From: Skeletonema tropicum
Taxonomy: Eukaryota; Bacillariophyta; Thalassiosirophyceae; Thalassiosirales; Thalassiosiraceae
Assembly (NCBI GenBank): GCA_037178625.1
Contig: CM074139.1
Location: 868,001 to 932,000, forward strand
Reading direction: 5' to 3'
DNA length: 64,000 nt
The translations under genes and the position numbers were made by a program. The notes beneath the pieces were generated by a model, which did not search any database, was not told where the DNA came from, and worked only from the letters and a program-made list of their open reading frames with translations. This document shows positions 52,053 through 62,958 of this stretch, piece after piece (position 1 is the first letter of the stretch; each line of letters opens with the position of its first letter).

Positions 52053-52115
52053 CATATGTAACAGAAATTTTAAAGTACGTCTGGTGGGCCCTCAAGAGGC
52101 GACATTATCTACGTA
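52053..52115. repeat. Copy of the dispersed TGTAACAGAAATTTTAAAGT repeat
   Basis: It matches copies at 8181-8223, 14771-14820 and 21501-21568, and its GGGCCCTC...GAGGCGAC core also occurs at 1588-1605. It is the only copy seen outside the PT array. Confidence 0.82.
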
Positions 52116-54000
52116 CCAACATTTTGAGAAACTGTGCACTCAATTCAAAATGACACATAGGTGCGTTTTTGTTTTTTGAGATGGTTGATGTTTTTTGAGC
52201 GTGTTATTTATTTTTGTCCTTGCTATAGAAGTATTTTCATCTTATAAGCGATTTAGATGATTTTTTCCTGGTATAATTCCTACGTAGGCCCCCAAGTAGG
52301 AATTTTGGTGTTTCACTCACAAAACAACCATGATAAAAATGACTTTTACTACGGAGGCCAAAATCACAAACAGCGATATTCGTACCAAACCAATGGTACA
52401 ACCTTTTTGGTGATGATCATACGAGCGAGTCGAATCAAGGAACCAAGCAAATATTTATTTTTTTCGCAGAGATACGCCCATTTAGATTTTGCTAGTAATT
52501 CTCTCTAACAATTTTGTCCAGTAGTTAGACGATTTTACTAGCAAATGTAGATGCCAATTTTGTGGAGCACATCTGAGATATGGAACCCAAACGTGCATTG
52601 CTCATCTCCTGAGATATAGGAGAATACGACTCTATCACTTGTTCCTCCATAAAAGCACTTGTGGCAGATTTGAGATTTTTGCCAAAGCTAGTAGGCTCTG
52701 CGGCGGCCATGGTCAAAAAATGTGCTCGAAACACCAATTTTCACGTCTGTCCGGATCTAATTCGCTTAATAATTCCCGTGAAAATACTTTTGCTGTAATA
52801 CTAAAAAATCGAATGTGCTCTTTCACGCTGTGTTCTTGGTAAAAATCGATTTATTAACAACTTTAGCGTATGCCTATGTAGGTACTTTGGGTGTGACGTC
52901 ACACCCGAAACGACAAGGAGAATATTATGACAGAGACGAGATCCGAGCACTCGAGGGTTCGTTCATCATCGCCCGTGACACAACAGTGAAAGGTGAAAAT
53001 CGCCATGCATCCCAGGAAGTGGAATGGCTTGCATCTAATGGAGGCAAATTCATCTTACTACTGCTAAAAACAAATAAATATTACTTACGAAATACTTCAT
53101 CATACGTTCATCATCATTTCCCACAGATAATGTCGCCTCCCAAAAGAGACCCACTTTCTGTTCCACTACAACGCTGAGATGTTGCTGGCTCTGCGTTTGG
53201 TGCCGTCCTTTGTGAATACATGATGCTCTAGTGAAGCGCCTCCTGCTTGCTGTATTACACAACGCACTATCTGCACATGCCCGACACACATTAGATAGAC
53301 GGCTGCTCACAACGTGACGAAGCACTACAGATTGCAAGTAAAAAGCAATCACCTGACATTAAGCCCACCCCACTCACGGCAATGCGATGGAATATGAGTC
53401 CCCCCAACCTTGCGCACAAAGCGGCTTCGATCCAACCCCCATCCTCTACTGCGCTGCTTCATGTTATTTGACATGCACATGCACAAACCCGACTCACAAC
53501 AAAACGGCAGCGCACTGACCAATCAAAGTCTACGGCAATCATCCAATTGTGGAGCCCACCCCACCGCGAAGCGAATAAATATCAAATAGTTCCCCCCCTG
53601 GGAGTAGGAATGTAACTACCGTCACGCACCCAACTCCTTGAGACGGTGGCCCGGTATCTGTGACGCAGTTGACCCAGGCACGGCAGCCCTCGTCCTATGC
53701 GTACCTATTCCTCAACTCGTTGTTGCGTACGGTGTCCTTGGATCATTCATTCACCTCAGTGGTACATAGCCCCCTCGCCCCGGCAAGGTGTGGGGGATCG
53801 GTTCGGGTCGGCATCTGGAAGCACAATAGAGATGATGGCCAAAGGTGAGCAACGAAAAAAAAAGAAGACAACCATGCCGATCACTATGAACATGAACCAC
53901 AACAATACGAACCGCTTGAACTCTTCCGCTCTCTTCCTACCAACACCAGAGCGGAATTGTGGACCAGCTAGAGCAACGCATGCTGGTAACTCGGGTTGCA
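52116..54000. other. Gene-free region left of ATPase copy B
   Basis: A palindromic CCTACGTAGG (about 52281) is present. Several short frames on both strands (for example 52815-53177) lack any recognisable domain or coding signature. No RNA gene was recognised. Confidence 0.4.
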
Positions 54001-54402
54001 ACGATGGAAGCACGGGAACCTGGGGTTGACACTTGACACGTCGGGATGAAGTGATGCGACGAGTTTGCTACCATATAAGCACGGATATGATTTAAGTCGT
54101 GCTTCTCAAAATCGAGCGTTGAGGTTGATGACTGATGGCCTATTCCTCCAAAAACTTGCTGCCAACGTGTGAAACTTGCTGCCACCGCCACGAGTGACAC
54201 GCTGCTTGGCGGCCACCGTGTCAGATGGCCAACCCGTGGCGTCGGCAGCAAGTTTTAGCAGAAAGGGCCATCAGACATTAGCCTCAACGCTCGATTTTTG
54301 AGAACCACGACTTAAATCTTATACCATGCATAGCAAACACTCGTCGCATCGGCCACTAACAAAAATCAGCCACTGTCAACCCCAGGTTTCCGTGTGGAAG
54401 CG
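54001..54402. repeat. Inverted repeat formed by two copies of the ~150-bp dispersed repeat
   Basis: The left arm (about 54001-54175) is the reverse complement of the right arm (about 54236-54402), with scattered differences. Matching ends are GGGAACCTGGGGTTGAC and GTCAACCCCAGGTTTCC, and the inner ends are AACTTGCTGCC and GGCAGCAAGTT. The right arm matches 49200-49324 plus 50776-50797. The spacer is about 60 bp. A transcript through it would form a long hairpin. Confidence 0.78.
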
Positions 54403-54849
54403 ACGGCCAACGGAGCGGATCGCTGAAAAGGATGACCCAGAATGACTTTCTTGGGGCAATAGAGCGCCACTCATCTTTCTCGTAGTTCAACTCCTACACA
54501 ATTAAACCTATGGTTATGTACTACCGTTGATCCGGACCAATGGTCCGGACGGACCAAAAATCGGATCACTTTAAAATAATATATCCTTCGTCTTTTTCGT
54601 ATTCCAAGATGTAGGCACTCTCATTGTATCCTTGATTTACACATGCCTCCGGCTCCAGGACAATGCAGCGCGAGCGTGAACATGACGTGACGTCAAGTCG
54701 GCCCTTGTGCTTGGGTTTCTGGTTCTGCGATTTGCCGTTTTGTTGTTGGGAATGTTACCAGAGCGCTTCGGCGAGGCCAGCACATGGACTTTAAAGTTTG
54801 GTTCTATTGTGATTGATAGATCTGCTCGAGTCACGGAACGTTAACAGAA
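54403..54849. other. Gene-free region up to the duplication breakpoint of ATPase copy B
   Basis: Nothing coding was recognised. Similarity to the copy A locus starts at about 54850 (CAGCTCTCAAAAATT), which marks the 3' limit of the duplicated segment. Confidence 0.5.
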
Positions 54850-54861
54850 CCAGAGCAGCTC

Positions 54862-57800
54862 TCAAAAATTGAAACTATCCAGTTCTCTCTCAATAGAAGC
54901 TGCTTTCACTATCGAGCCCCATTCCTTGTAACAAGAATGAGCTTGTTGGAAGTAATCCAATGCATTTTGCTCTCTTCCCATCTTTTTGTAGTACAAGCCA
55001 GCCTTCTCGCACGCCAATCCCTGCTCGTGTATGAACTTAGATCTCTTAGCGGATGCGATGGAAGCATCATACAATGCTTCAGCTCTAATGTGACTGGAAC
55101 CAAGCCCATGCAGCTCGGCCTGTAATAGCTGGAGTTTATTTCTGATATTCACATCCGCGTGTGTCACTGCATCTTTCATAGATTCAATTATTTCTACAAC
55201 TTCATTTTGCCTGGCAGAAATATGCTTCTTCTTTAGCATTTCGAGCACATTAAGCCCGTAATAGAATTTGATAATGTGATACAAGTACATCCCTTGACAG
55301 TACATTCCTTGTCGGATTCTAGCAAAACCTTTCTGAGCAAAATGACGGCATCTCTCATCGTAGCCTAACCAAAAGTTTCGTAATACCTGGTGACAGTAGA
55401 ATGTGTCCAGGAACTTATTTCCAGGGTCACTCACATCCCCATGACAATGATATTCCTTCGATTCAATGCTGGTTGCTTCTCCTTTGTCGATCAACGTAGA
55501 AACTGTCTCTCGAGAGCAAAGCATGTACTGTTTCGAAACCTCGCTCTTGTAAGTTTCCAGGAGATTGAGGTAATAATCAATCTCCTTCAATAGCGACTTC
55601 AACTCCTTCTCGCCACTCAAGATGGAGAAATTGATTGATTGTGCTGCACACAAGAAACCCATGCTTGCATTTCCACTCGATAACGCTGAGTCAAAGCATA
55701 CACGAAGCCTTTGCGCACCTGGATGGAACCACTCGAGGTACCCAACTGTATTGTTGAAAATAAGGGAGAGCTCTGCGATTTGATCTGCAGAATTAAACCT
55801 TTCTGACAAAGCCATGGCATTCTTTGCAATACGACTGCAATTAAAATGATACGACAACGAGAAGTTAGACGAGGACAAGGAAGATAACTCATATAACTTG
55901 TATATGAATATGTCTTCAGAACTTACTGGGCGCACTTTACATTATGACCACTTCGAATGACAGCATTAGATAACTGAAGCATTGATAATGGAGTATATTT
56001 GCACACTCCATTCTGCAAACTCAGTTCGACCGCCTTGCAGACATAGTAGGATACAATGTGCGGAACTTTGAAGAAAAAGGCGGAAGTAATCAGTTGTCCG
56101 TAGAATTTGACTACATAGCGTAGTGTGTAATCTTCAATCCTTTTTCCAAGCCAATCATCACCGTATACTTCATCATACTTCCTCAGAGTTTCTGGGATCA
56201 TAGCTACAGCTTCCTCAGGATCTACCGACTCTGGGATTGTCTCTCCCAGTTCAGTTAAAACAGATGAACATGTGCGGTATGCATCAGCTACTTTGCCCTG
56301 TGCTTGGAAGACTGTACAAGGGCGACGAAGATGTTGTTAGTCGGTGTCAGGTACGAAGTGATCAAATGATCTGGTAAGGGCCAATACACAGTACAAGATA
56401 GATAATGCACTTACTCTGAGAAAGCAAAAAGTATGATGGTAGCTTGTCTTTTGTGCAACGAGCTTCTCTCAATATGCTTCGCAAAATATTCTGGGCGTCG
56501 TCGTACTTGCAAGACGAGTTGGCAGCACTCGCTATCATGAAGTTAAGTCGGAGACTCATATCATAATGTCTTTCCCAGTGATCATTAGGAAGTAGTGATG
56601 ATGCAACTTTGAGGTACGCATATGCCGTTTTGTGACGACAACTATCGATGGCCATCTTTCCCGCAGCCATGTTCAGCTTCACAACTGGCAAACACAACTC
56701 ATCATCCTTCAGGATGGACTCTTCGCCGTGATTCATCTGCGTAGCGATCAAAAGGATGGTACCGCCTACGTCCTTCCCATCACAAACTGAGTGCAGAACT
56801 TTGCCCAGGTTATAGTGGAACTGATGTGAAATCAAATCGCAAAACAATTAGTGACGGAGGGATAAGACAAAGAGTACACACAGCACCACAAACAAGTTGC
56901 AAAAGACATACCTGATTCTTGTCGCTCTCGGGAATGAGATCGTATGCTGCCTCTCGCACTTTGTCATGCACAAAATTGAGGGTTCCTTCTCTATTCCTTT
57001 CAACGTAACCATCACTGACCGCTCTCTCTAACCCATCTCGAACCTCACCATACTCGGTAGAATCCATCAGGTAGCGAATCACCGACTCATTGGTCCGAGT
57101 CCCAAAGCAAGCCATTACTTTCAGCAACAATTGAACATTGTTGGGCAGTCCATTCATTTTGGAAGATAGAAGGTGAAGGACATTGTCCGTGATCTCCTCT
57201 GCACGTATGATATCCTCGTCCCATACCCACCGCTTCTGATGAAAGTTGTATTTCAGTAGGTCCCGGTCTTTTAACGAATTAATGAATTCCATCACGAAGA
57301 ATGGATTGCCCTTGGTCTTTTGCATCACAACTTCTGACAAAGACTCACAGATGCGTGGATACAGACACAAGGCATCAGATATCATCGTGTTGAGATCTTC
57401 TCGGTCCAATCCGGTCAAGGATACTTTGTTTGTTGGCACACGACTCATCTCCAATTTCTTCATCAAGTCGAACACAGCATGGTCTGCAGTAACTTCGTTA
57501 TCCCTATATGTACCAACAAAAAACATGCAACCTCCCATTGTATCAGATAAAAACGTGTGAATCACGTCAAGTGCTGTGTCATCGGCCCACTGTAAATCGT
57601 CCAAAAAGAGCTGAACCGCATCACGAAAAACATGTGCATGAGATTCCTCTTTTCGGAATGAAATGACAAGTAAAATTTAGCCAATCGTAAAGGACTTACC
57701 ATTACTGGGTGCTTCGGGCTCGAGACTAACCTCATGAAACGTGAGAGCGTGAATCCAACGCTACGGACATCCATTGCGTTTCCTCCTCCAGCGCTGGCTT

Positions 57801-59151
57801 CTTCTTCCGTCGCTGGACCTACGAACTCAGGCGAAAGCACCTTGATATTCTTTACTATTCTTGCTAGCAAGGCAATATCTGCTCCAAATTCGTCTCTCAG
57901 CTTCTTGGCAAGCAGGGCTATTTGGGGGGGAGTATTCCTGCCTTTCAGCATCAGACATAATTGGTCAAGTGCCGAAATAACTCCAGACAGGGATCTCTCC
58001 CGAGATAAGTCGTCGAACTTATGTTTGATTACATATCCCCCCACAACATTCACCCTTGCCCTCAAAGTATTCACTAACATGCTCTTCCCACATCCAGAGA
58101 AGCCACCAATGAAGAATGCCTCACTCTTTCCACGTGACACCCGACAGAATGCATCAGTTATGAGAGTCTCCTCTTTATCACGTCCATACAGCTTCTCTTT
58201 TCTGTATTGGAGATTCATCTGTTCAGTATTAAATAAGAAGCGATCTGGATCGAGCAGCAGCAGATGCAAATCTTCGGCTACGTCTCGCAGCGACTTGTAA
58301 GCATCATCCGAAGATTGACTTTCCTCCCCCCTCAGAGCAGCTCCGAGAAGATTTTCCGTCATCAAGCAAAGCAATGCCGGAATCCCAAGCTGCTGCATTC
58401 GGACTATGGATGGTATTTGAAATGGTTGCTCAGCCTTGTCTAAGCTCCCCTTCTCGCTCTTGGCATATGATGATAACAAGACATGTGACGACTTTGCCCT
58501 TTTAGGTGCAGGTTCTTCGGTGTCACCTTCTGAGAGAGAAAAATCTTCAGGAAATTTCTCATGGGTAAATAGCTCATAGAGTAGTTTTGCAACCATGTAA
58601 TAATGACAGCGGTGGTCGCTCTTTCTTTCATTATCTTCAGCATCTTCCCTAGCCGTCGCAGCCACCGCAGTCTTCACAGAAGATTCTTCTTCTTGAGTCA
58701 CTGCTGATGTCAACATCTCTTCGACTTCTAAATACCTCCCTAATTGACCTTGCTTCTCTTCAGGTTCCATCAAACAGCTGAGATATGCGGGCTCTTCGAT
58801 TGACAGCGCTAACCGGGGACATTTCATACTCACGCCCTTTATGTCATCCCATGGCTGATGAGGGCGTTCCGGCGGTGATTTTTTAGAGACATGAACGGCA
58901 AAATTATCAAATTGCAAGATATCTTGATCCGCCCCATCATTACTGTTTTTGTCTGAGCGCAAAAGCAGCTCAGCTATCCCGAAAGCAACGGTGGTCTTTC
59001 GAAGAATTGATTCTTTACTGCACGTGTTTCTATTATTATTATTATTATTGGGGCTGCCACTCGGATTCAAGGGCGTCTTTTTTGCCTCGATGTCCATCCA
59101 ACTGCGAAGGGGAATGACGAGATCTTCAGAGGCGTCTGTAGGTGCAGCCAT
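54862..59151 (-). CDS. AAA-ATPase/TPR signalling protein, copy B (five exons)
   Basis: Exons from the 5' end are 59151-57700, 57610-56912, 56820-56415, 56311-55927 and 55834-54862 (3915 bases, 1304 residues), with all splice sites conserved. Exons 1 and 2 encode the same protein as copy A, including Walker A GFSGCGKS and Walker B LFLDDLQWAD. Exon 3 shows one change, exon 4 several and exon 5 many, including small insertions (CHGD and CQGMY). The duplicated block ends at 59172, so copy A's first Met codon is lost and translation would begin at the former Met9. The upstream DNA is different, so the promoter must be new or absent. The frame is intact, so it may be functional or a young duplicate awaiting loss. 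Confidence 0.72.
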
Positions 59152-59172
59152 AACGTCCGTTGTTTCGTTGCT

Positions 59173-60040
59173 TTGTAATGATATTTCGGAGGAATCAAGA
59201 AGTAGGATTACCTCGTTGAAGATATTGTAATGTGGGGCTTAAGGCTACTGGCACTCTCTAGAGTGCCTAAGTAATACTATCAACTGAAATATGTAATAAT
59301 CTAAGTACTGCTCTCTGAGCGGTTCTACAGATGAAGTCGCGTGTGCGGGGTTCGCTTGTTTGTGTCCCGCACGGACGGTGTTCGAAAACGACGCCGCGCA
59401 ACTCACACTCTCTCTCTCTAGTGCAGACCTTTATAGTGTCTCTTCTTCAGGTTTTGATCAGGGAAAAGGGAATATTCACAATGACATACGATACCATCAA
59501 TTCTGAGATTTGGCAAATATCTATTGATGAATAAGTACATACATAAGTACATAGCGCTTTTTCTTTTTTTTACACTATTTTCCCTTGAATTGATCAAGAT
59601 AGGATCTTTTTATTTACTTATCTAGATGTATCAGGTTTCCTTTCTTTCCCAAGCCTTCGCGTTCACCCAGCGGCCAGGCATTCTTTTACATACCAGGACC
59701 CACAGGCGTCAATCTTCGGGACCAGCCCGAGCTCCTCCTGGCTTCAGCCTTTCTCTACTGGCACAAGTAGTGCATAGGGAGTAGCAACTAAAATAATCTT
59801 TCTATGTATTATGTTTGTTGTCAGAGATACGCATGAGGGCAAAGATCAGAAGCACGACAAAATGAGAGAGGAGGGAGACTTAGATAACTTCTTACTTTGT
59901 TTTGCTTACATAACTATATATTGCCTAATGTCGACTCACGTTAGTTGAATGACTCCATTTTACAATTAAATTTTATACCCCAGTCAAAGTGCTACAATTC
60001 TCTCTCTAAAGTAGTGGTTTCCCCCCTCTCACACACAAAC
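59173..60040. other. Intergenic region between ATPase copy B and the Dsc3-like gene
   Basis: No gene is seen. A near-palindrome GGCACTCTCTAGAGTGCC (about 59249-59266) and a CTCTCT run (about 59410) are present. It must contain any promoter used by copy B and the 3' end of the Dsc3-like gene. Confidence 0.45.
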
Positions 60041-61891
60041 TCAGATATGAGTGTGTCCATTATTCTTCAGCATCAAACTCATCCCCAATTGAAAACATAT
60101 ACCCAAAATGATGCCTACTTTTTGCTTATGCGTCACAGTTGGCATCCATACCCAGAATAACATGATGTATCCAACAAAGAATCCAAGTATGAATCCCCAA
60201 ACAAAATCCTTCTCAGTTCCAGCAGACGGGAGTGGTCCCATGTACATTGGATGAACACCCGCTCGTGGAACGTAGGTTCCATTGGGGTTGAGTGTCCCAC
60301 CAAACATCAAGTCATCCTCTTCTTCCTCCTCGTCGTCCTCTTCGTCGTCCACATCAAGTGCCACCGCAGCAGCATTCACAGCTGCCGCGGCACGACGGAA
60401 GAACAGCCCACCTCGGTTTCCAGGATTGATCCCCATTGCAGCATTCAACCTCATTGCAGCTGCAGCATCCTCTGCGACATTTGCTGCGCCACCGCTAATT
60501 GCGGCTAAGAGAAGAGGATTACTCGTGTTAAGATTCATACGGAATTCAGAGTAGGGACCTTGTGTGGACATCCATTCGTCTTCCATCCGACGACGGTCAT
60601 TAAGGATTTCTTCATCGTCATTGTTGCTGCTACTGCTGCTGCTGCTGTTATTGGTTGCGTTGGAGCTATCTGCTGCACGAGGTGTTGGTGTGGAAGTAGA
60701 AGTAGTGGAAGATCCAGTCTCTTCGTCTATTTCTGCAAGGGAGTTATTTGATTCACCAGTACTTGATCCATGCCTAGACACCCCGCCCTCGGTAGTATTG
60801 TTGGAGGCAGCCCCATCCCTCATTTGTCGAGCGGCACGAATCATGACACGACGTCTTTCAATGTATCGATCTAATGAACGGGCGAAGTAAAGTCTAATTG
60901 CAGTGACTTCATCTCGGGTCATTCCAGTCTGGAATGGGTTGGAGATAGGGGATATGTGAGTAATTTAGACAAATGCAGAACCATGATATTCATAAATAAT
61001 ACTCACCGATCTCAATCGATCAAATCCACGTCGTTCCCTCTGCCTCCTCTCCCGTTGCCAACGTCGCCTAGTAGCTCGTGAAGCTGAATTCCCCACCTCC
61101 AAATCCACCTCATCGTCACTGTCCTCATCGTCACTGTCCTCACTACTGTCATCATCTTCATTAGAATTACTTGACGCAAGTGAAATTACAATTCCATTGG
61201 AATCAATCCCAATCCTTCGCAGCAGCCGATTCGATAAAGAAATATTATTCGTATTCCCCCCAGCAGCAGATGATGCTCTCCCCCCTATTGCACTCCCCCC
61301 TCCACTTAAACCACTGGCCGTGCCATCACCTCCTCCCGTCGTTGCTCCATTATTACTCGGTGAAGTCTTATTCAACCGTCTCAACATTCGTGCCTGCTGT
61401 CCCCCCCTCGTTCCCTCCTTGGCCAAAATGGCATGAATCACATCATTCTTCGTAATGGAGAATTTATCCAGTGTCGATGTGTCAGGTGCCATCATTCTAC
61501 CCCGTACAATTAATCGGAGGTATCGATTATTACTACTGTTGCTACCGCTAGGTTCATTTCCACTTTGAGTACCGTCACCGTTACTATTGGAAGAAGAAGA
61601 AGAATGTTTCTTCAAAATCGCCCCCTTGAGTTCCATAACTGTCGTCACCCCCGGACTAATCCCCTCCAACACAAAATCACTCGAATTATTCGGTTGTGTC
61701 CCATCGTTTAATTTAATTCGAAGACTGAAGAAGGAGGATTCCGTGCTGTGAGAATTGTGTTCAGGAAATAGTGACGAAGAGGAGGAAGGTAAGAGTGGAG
61801 TTCGTGCGTTTTGTTGGTCATCGGAGTCGGAATCATGTTCTTTTTCGTCTGTGGAGAGGTGTTGTCGACGGAGGGAGGTGAAGAGGCTCAT
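60041..61891 (-). CDS. Dsc3-like ubiquitin-domain membrane protein (two exons)
   Basis: Exons are 61891-61007 and 60928-60041; the 78-bp intron (GTGAGT to TTCCAG, phase 0) gives 590 residues. Residues 54-158 resemble a ubiquitin-like domain (FSLRIKLNDGT...LRLIVRGRMM...KNDVIHAILAKEG) with a Ser/Asn insertion. Long Gly/Ser and Asp/Glu runs follow. The element RRGFDRLRSTGMTRDEVTAI (about 286-305) matches the C-terminal Dsc3 signature G-F-D-R-L...E-I-x-x-L-R. Two membrane segments lie at about 537-557 and 566-582. Dsc3 belongs to a Golgi/endosomal E3 ubiquitin-ligase complex in fungi, and the same architecture occurs in TMUB-type proteins. Function by analogy is membrane-protein quality control. 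Confidence 0.7.
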
Positions 61892-62958
61892 CTTCTTCGC
61901 TTTTTGGTTGCTTCGTTATATAATTATTATTGGCGTTTTAGCACGTGATACTCTGCGTTGGTTGATTTGAAACTTTTGAGCGATGTCCGGGGCCGATCTC
62001 GAAGAAGTGCGCACTTATCGTGATTCAAGACAAGTCAGTCGCAAAAAGCACTCTCCTCTCGTTTATGATGTCGATGTCTGCTACAATACCAATATTATCT
62101 AGAGAGAGATGGTAAGTAGTTCACCAACCTGCCATCTTTTAGGAGCTCATACCGGACGTAGCGGTGGCATACTTACAACATGGTTTTGTAGAAGTGTCAA
62201 TAAAAATTGTTGAGAAAGAAAGAGAGAAAGCAAGACCCAGAGAACAGTATTAGAAGATAGGTGTCTCTTCTACGTAATACTCTCTAGTATTTATGTTTCG
62301 GCTCGGGCGGATAGGTGATAGTCTGGTGATAGTACTCCTATGATGCTTTTTGCCTGGAGGAAGAGAGGAACGGAGCTTTGCAATACAGCTAGCTAGTCTG
62401 CACTTGTGATAACGTTTAGGTTGCGCTTGAACTTGTTGCTAACTTGTTCTGACATTGGCTCTCTAGAGAGCTTGAGATTGAGACGAGGTGCTCGAGCTTG
62501 AGATTGACATATGATCTTTGTACCTTGATTACCAAGCCCAGTTTTATAGGAAGTTCTTCTCTTATTGGTGTGTTCTTGCTTCTTGCCTACATACACATCG
62601 GCCACTCACGTCTCTGACTGAAGTGAGCACCTTGTTCTTTTGCATTCGAACTTATTTCAGTCTGTTCTCCTTGTTCGGATTCATACGTGCATCCATCTGC
62701 TAGAAGTAGCACTCGTATCTGCACACGTACGAGGTTGATTGACCGCGCCTGTTACAGTGCTTCCTTAAGAACGCTTGTTTAAATAACCATTGTTGTAAGA
62801 TTAAGTATCTCTAAACATACAACACCCTTTGTGCCTCGACGTCAATCAATAACAGCTGTGATCAAAATAGAAATTTGGAAATTTGGTATCCGACCTCTCT
62901 AGATGTATGTACAGTTCCAATTGTCCTCCGATCACACATCGTCACCTAACACATTTTT
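61892..62958. other. Intergenic region between the Dsc3-like and PhoD-like genes
   Basis: No supported gene is present. The palindrome CTCTCTAGAGAG or a close variant appears several times (about 62097, 62459 and 62895), as it does elsewhere in this half of the window. Two imperfect copies of GAGCTTGAGATTGA (about 62467 and 62493) form a short direct repeat. Confidence 0.45.

Noticed and set aside
45934..54861. Hidden gene in the large gap between the ATPase copies
   Set aside because: Every frame examined is short and lacks recognisable motifs; the DNA is mostly explained by transposon remains. A spliced gene of very short exons cannot be excluded by eye.
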